Notes under the pieces: generated by a model
Databases searched by the model: none
The model's input: only the letters and a program-made list of their open reading frames with translations
What the model was told of the DNA's origin: nothing
Shown: in pieces, positions 61,808 to 64,000 of the stretch
Layout of the letters: every line of letters starts with the position of its first letter
How positions within the stretch are numbered: the first letter of the stretch is position 1
From: Vogesella indigofera
Lineage (GTDB): Bacteria; Pseudomonadota; Gammaproteobacteria; Burkholderiales; Chromobacteriaceae
Direction: 5' to 3'
DNA: 64,000 nucleotides
Assembly (NCBI RefSeq): GCF_003633895.1
Contig: NZ_RBID01000016.1
Location: forward strand, 62,001-126,000
Translations under genes and position numbers: made by a program

Positions 61808-62878
61808 GTGAGCATGACTATGGATACCAACAAAAAACTGGCGGTCTTTATTGCCTCCGCCATCGTGCTGGCCGTGCTGCCGTTCGTGGTCGGCAATACC
61901 CTGGGTAACTCCTGGGTGCGCACCATCGACTTCGCGCTGCTGTATGTAATGCTGGCGCTGGGTCTGAACATCGTGGTCGGCTTTGCCGGTCTGCTGGACC
62001 TGGGTTTCATCGCCTTCTACGCCGTCGGTGCCTACACCTTCGCGCTGCTGGGCTCGCCGCACTTCGACATTCACCTGCCGTTCTACATCTCGATCCCGCT
62101 GGGCGCCGGTCTGGCCGCGATGTTCGGCCTGCTGCTGGGTACTCCGGTACTGAAGCTGAAGGGCGACTATCTGGCGATCGTGACGCTGGGCTTCGGTGAA
62201 ATCGTACGGATCTTCATGAACAACCTGAACGCCCCGGTGAACATCACCAACGGGCCGCAGGGTATCAACCTGATCGATCCGATCCAGATCGGCGGCGTGT
62301 CGCTGGGCAAGGCCATCGAGGTATTCGGTTTCAGCCTGAACCCGGTGCACATGTACTACTACGTGTTCCTGTTCCTGACCGTGGTGGTGGTGATCATGGT
62401 TTACCGCCTGCAGCACTCCCGTATCGGTCGTGCCTGGGTGGCGATGCGTGAAGACTCGATCGCCGCGGCGGCAATGGGTCTCAACATTCGCAACATCAAG
62501 CTGCTGGCCTTTGCGCTGGGCGCGCTGTCCGGTGGTGTGGCCGGTGGCCTGTTCGCGACCTTCCAGGGCTTTATCTCGCCGGAATCGTTCGGCCTGCTGG
62601 AATCGATCATGATCCTGGCAATGGTGGTACTGGGCGGTATGGGTCACATCCCTGGCGTGATCCTGGGTGCCGTGGTGCTGACCATTGCGCCGGAAGTCCT
62701 GCGTGACGTGATCGGTCCGCTGCAGATGCATACCTTCGGCAAAATGATTGTCGACCCGGAAAACGCCCGTATGCTGCTGTTCGGTGCAGCGATGGTGATC
62801 ATGATGCTGGTACGTCCTGAAGGTATGTGGCCGTCCAAGCGTCGTGCGGCCGAATTCAAAGATGCGAAGAAAGGTTAA
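61808..62878 (+). CDS. livM: Branched-chain amino acid ABC transporter permease
   Basis: A 356-aa permease. LGLNIVVGFAGLLDLGFIAFYAVGAY and VVLGGMGHIPGVILGA are the LivM signatures. The GTG at 61808 lies five bases after AGGGAGA; ATG 61814 or 61820 are alternatives. livG follows four bases on. Confidence 0.94.
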   Translation: MSMTMDTNKKLAVFIASAIVLAVLPFVVGNTLGNSWVRTIDFALLYVMLALGLNIVVGFAGLLDLGFIAFYAVGAYTFALLGSPHFDIHLPFYISIPLGAGLAAMFGLLLGTPVLKLKGDYLAIVTLGFGEIVRIFMNNLNAPVNITNGPQGINLIDPIQIGGVSLGKAIEVFGFSLNPVHMYYYVFLFLTVVVVIMVYRLQHSRIGRAWVAMREDSIAAAAMGLNIRNIKLLAFALGALSGGVAGGLFATFQGFISPESFGLLESIMILAMVVLGGMGHIPGVILGAVVLTIAPEVLRDVIGPLQMHTFGKMIVDPENARMLLFGAAMVIMMLVRPEGMWPSKRRAAEFKDAKKG

Positions 62879-62881
62879 GCC

Positions 62882-63652
62882 ATGTCTGAAGTTTTGCTGA
62901 AAATCGAAGGCATCAACAAGCGTTTTGGCGGCCTTCACGCACTGAGTAATGTCAGCCTGCACATCAACAAGGGCGAGATTTACGGCCTGATCGGTCCTAA
63001 CGGCGCCGGCAAGACCACCATGTTCAACGTGCTGACCGGCCTGTACACCCCGGACGAAGGCTCCTTTACCTTTGACGGCAACGATCTGTTCCGTGCGCCA
63101 CCGCACGTGGTGGTGAATACCGGTATCGCCCGTACCTTCCAGAACATCCGTCTGTTCCACGAGATGACGGCGCTGGAAAACGTGATGGTTGGTCGCCACA
63201 TCCGCTCCAAGGCCAATGCGCTGGGTGCGGTGCTGCGCAACAAGGCCACCCGCGACGAGGAAGCCGAGATCGAGGCCAAGGCCTGGGAACTGCTGCGCTA
63301 TGTCGGCATCGAGGATGTCGCCTACGAGCGTGCCAAGAACCTGTCCTACGGTCACCAGCGTCGTCTGGAAATCGCCCGTGCGCTGGCCACCGAGCCGAAG
63401 CTGCTGGCGCTGGATGAACCGGCCGCCGGCATGAACCCGAGCGAGACCGAATCGCTGAAGGCGTTGATGGAAAAGATCCGCGACGGTGGTGTCACCGTGC
63501 TGCTGATCGAACACGACGTGAAGCTGATGATGGGCCTGTGCGATCGTATCGCCGTGCTCGACTATGGCAAGAAAATTGCGGAAGGTGTGCCCGAAGTGGT
63601 ACGTAAAGATCCGAAAGTGATCGAGGCTTATCTGGGAGTGGCACACGAATGA
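62882..63652 (+). CDS. livG: Branched-chain amino acid ABC transporter ATPase
   Basis: A 256-aa ABC ATPase. Walker A GPNGAGKT at 38-45, signature LSYGHQRRLEIARALA, Walker B LLALDEPAAGMNP, GIARTFQNIRLF. Overlaps livF by 4 bases (ATGA). Confidence 0.96.
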   Translation: MSEVLLKIEGINKRFGGLHALSNVSLHINKGEIYGLIGPNGAGKTTMFNVLTGLYTPDEGSFTFDGNDLFRAPPHVVVNTGIARTFQNIRLFHEMTALENVMVGRHIRSKANALGAVLRNKATRDEEAEIEAKAWELLRYVGIEDVAYERAKNLSYGHQRRLEIARALATEPKLLALDEPAAGMNPSETESLKALMEKIRDGGVTVLLIEHDVKLMMGLCDRIAVLDYGKKIAEGVPEVVRKDPKVIEAYLGVAHE

Positions 63653-64000
63653 GCATTCTAGACGTCAAGAACCTGCAGGTTTCCTACGGTGGCATTCAGG
63701 CCGTCAAGGGCATCGACTTCCACATCAACAAGGGCGAGCTGGTGACCCTGATCGGTGCCAACGGTGCCGGCAAGACCACCACGCTGAAAACCCTGGTCGG
63801 CATGGTCAAGATCGCCGGCGGCAGCATCAACTTTGATGGCAAGGACACCACCAGCATCGCCACCCACGATTTCGTGCGTAACGGTCTGGTGATGGTGCCG
63901 GAAGGTCGTGGCATCTTCGGCAAGCTGACGGTGGAAGAAAACCTGCAAATGGGTGGTTTCCATCGCAACGACAAGGATGGCATCCAGCGCGACATCGAGC
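63649..64000 (+). CDS. livF: Branched-chain amino acid ABC transporter ATPase (3' end outside window)
   Basis: About 117 codons seen; the frame is open to the window end. MSILDVKNLQVSYGGIQAVKG, Walker A GANGAGKT at 36-43, MVPEGRGIFGKLTVEENL. The start overlaps the livG stop. Partial only because the window ends. Confidence 0.95.
   Translation, partial: MSILDVKNLQVSYGGIQAVKGIDFHINKGELVTLIGANGAGKTTTLKTLVGMVKIAGGSINFDGKDTTSIATHDFVRNGLVMVPEGRGIFGKLTVEENLQMGGFHRNDKDGIQRDIE

Noticed and set aside
61640-63646. 668-codon minus-strand frame opposite livM/livG
   Set aside because: His/Gln/Asp-rich shadow of liv genes on the reverse strand.

Overview
The window is about 64 kb of GC-rich (roughly 64% by eye) chromosomal DNA from a betaproteobacterium, most likely of the order Neisseriales, Chromobacteriaceae-like (Vogesella/Chromobacterium/Aquitalea relatives). 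The lineage call is an inference. It rests on the gene order leuC-entericidin-leuD-leuB-asd-usg-fimV-truA-trpF-accD, a class I PHA synthase next to a thiolase, the hslR and rarA types, and an intergenic repeat at 10.73-10.83 kb that resembles, from memory, a common Neisseria repeat. No rRNA, tRNA, CRISPR array, intact insertion sequence, phage or plasmid gene was found. Nearly everything is ordinary housekeeping or metabolic DNA.

Layout. 1-1.0 kb: end of a GGDEF-EAL phosphodiesterase. 1.1-3.3 kb: serS and a divergent OmpA-type lipoprotein. 3.3-7.2 kb: three consecutive genes, each a zinc-ribbon protein with membrane segments, function unknown. 7.4-12 kb: rarA, marC, a SemiSWEET, a TSUP exporter, a Cys-rich DUF1289/CWC protein and hutD. 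12.2-16.1 kb: aromatic/aspartate aminotransferase, a solute-binding lipoprotein and an aminopeptidase P. 16.3-19.3 kb: phaC-phaA on the minus strand. 19.8-22.9 kb: FAH-family hydrolase, hslR, an MFS permease and an XRE/MmyB-type regulator. 23.1-38.4 kb: the long plus-strand run leuC-ecn-leuD-leuB-asd-usg-fimV-fimV2-(EcfT-like)-truA-trpF-trpB-trpA-accD. 38.5-41.1 kb: serA and a divergent D-2-hydroxyglutarate-dehydrogenase-like flavoprotein. 41.3-45.3 kb: astE, an alpha/beta hydrolase and an EAL-CBS-GGDEF protein. 45.8-52.5 kb: putrescine ABC transporter genes potG-H-I, a PuuB-like oxidase and speA. 52.6-53.8 kb: nnrS. 54.1-60.4 kb: arginine succinyltransferase operon astC-aruF-aruG-astD-astB. 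60.9-64 kb: branched-chain amino acid transporter livH-M-G-F, cut by the window end.

The genes form three functional blocks. One is amino acid synthesis (leucine, aspartate family, tryptophan, serine). One is arginine and polyamine handling: arginine is either decarboxylated by SpeA or degraded by the Ast pathway, polyamines are imported by PotGHI and oxidised by the PuuB-like enzyme, and AstE is encoded 12 kb from its operon. The third is type IV pilus and c-di-GMP related (two FimV proteins, two EAL proteins).

The most unusual signal is not a gene. A short motif, AAGGTTGGCCGCA (core GTTGGCCGCA), occurs about 32 times in 64 kb on both strands, inside genes and between them, and seven times as head-to-head or tail-to-tail pairs between genes. 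This is the distribution of a DNA uptake sequence. I know of no such dialect described with this sequence, and it is the best candidate here for something undescribed.
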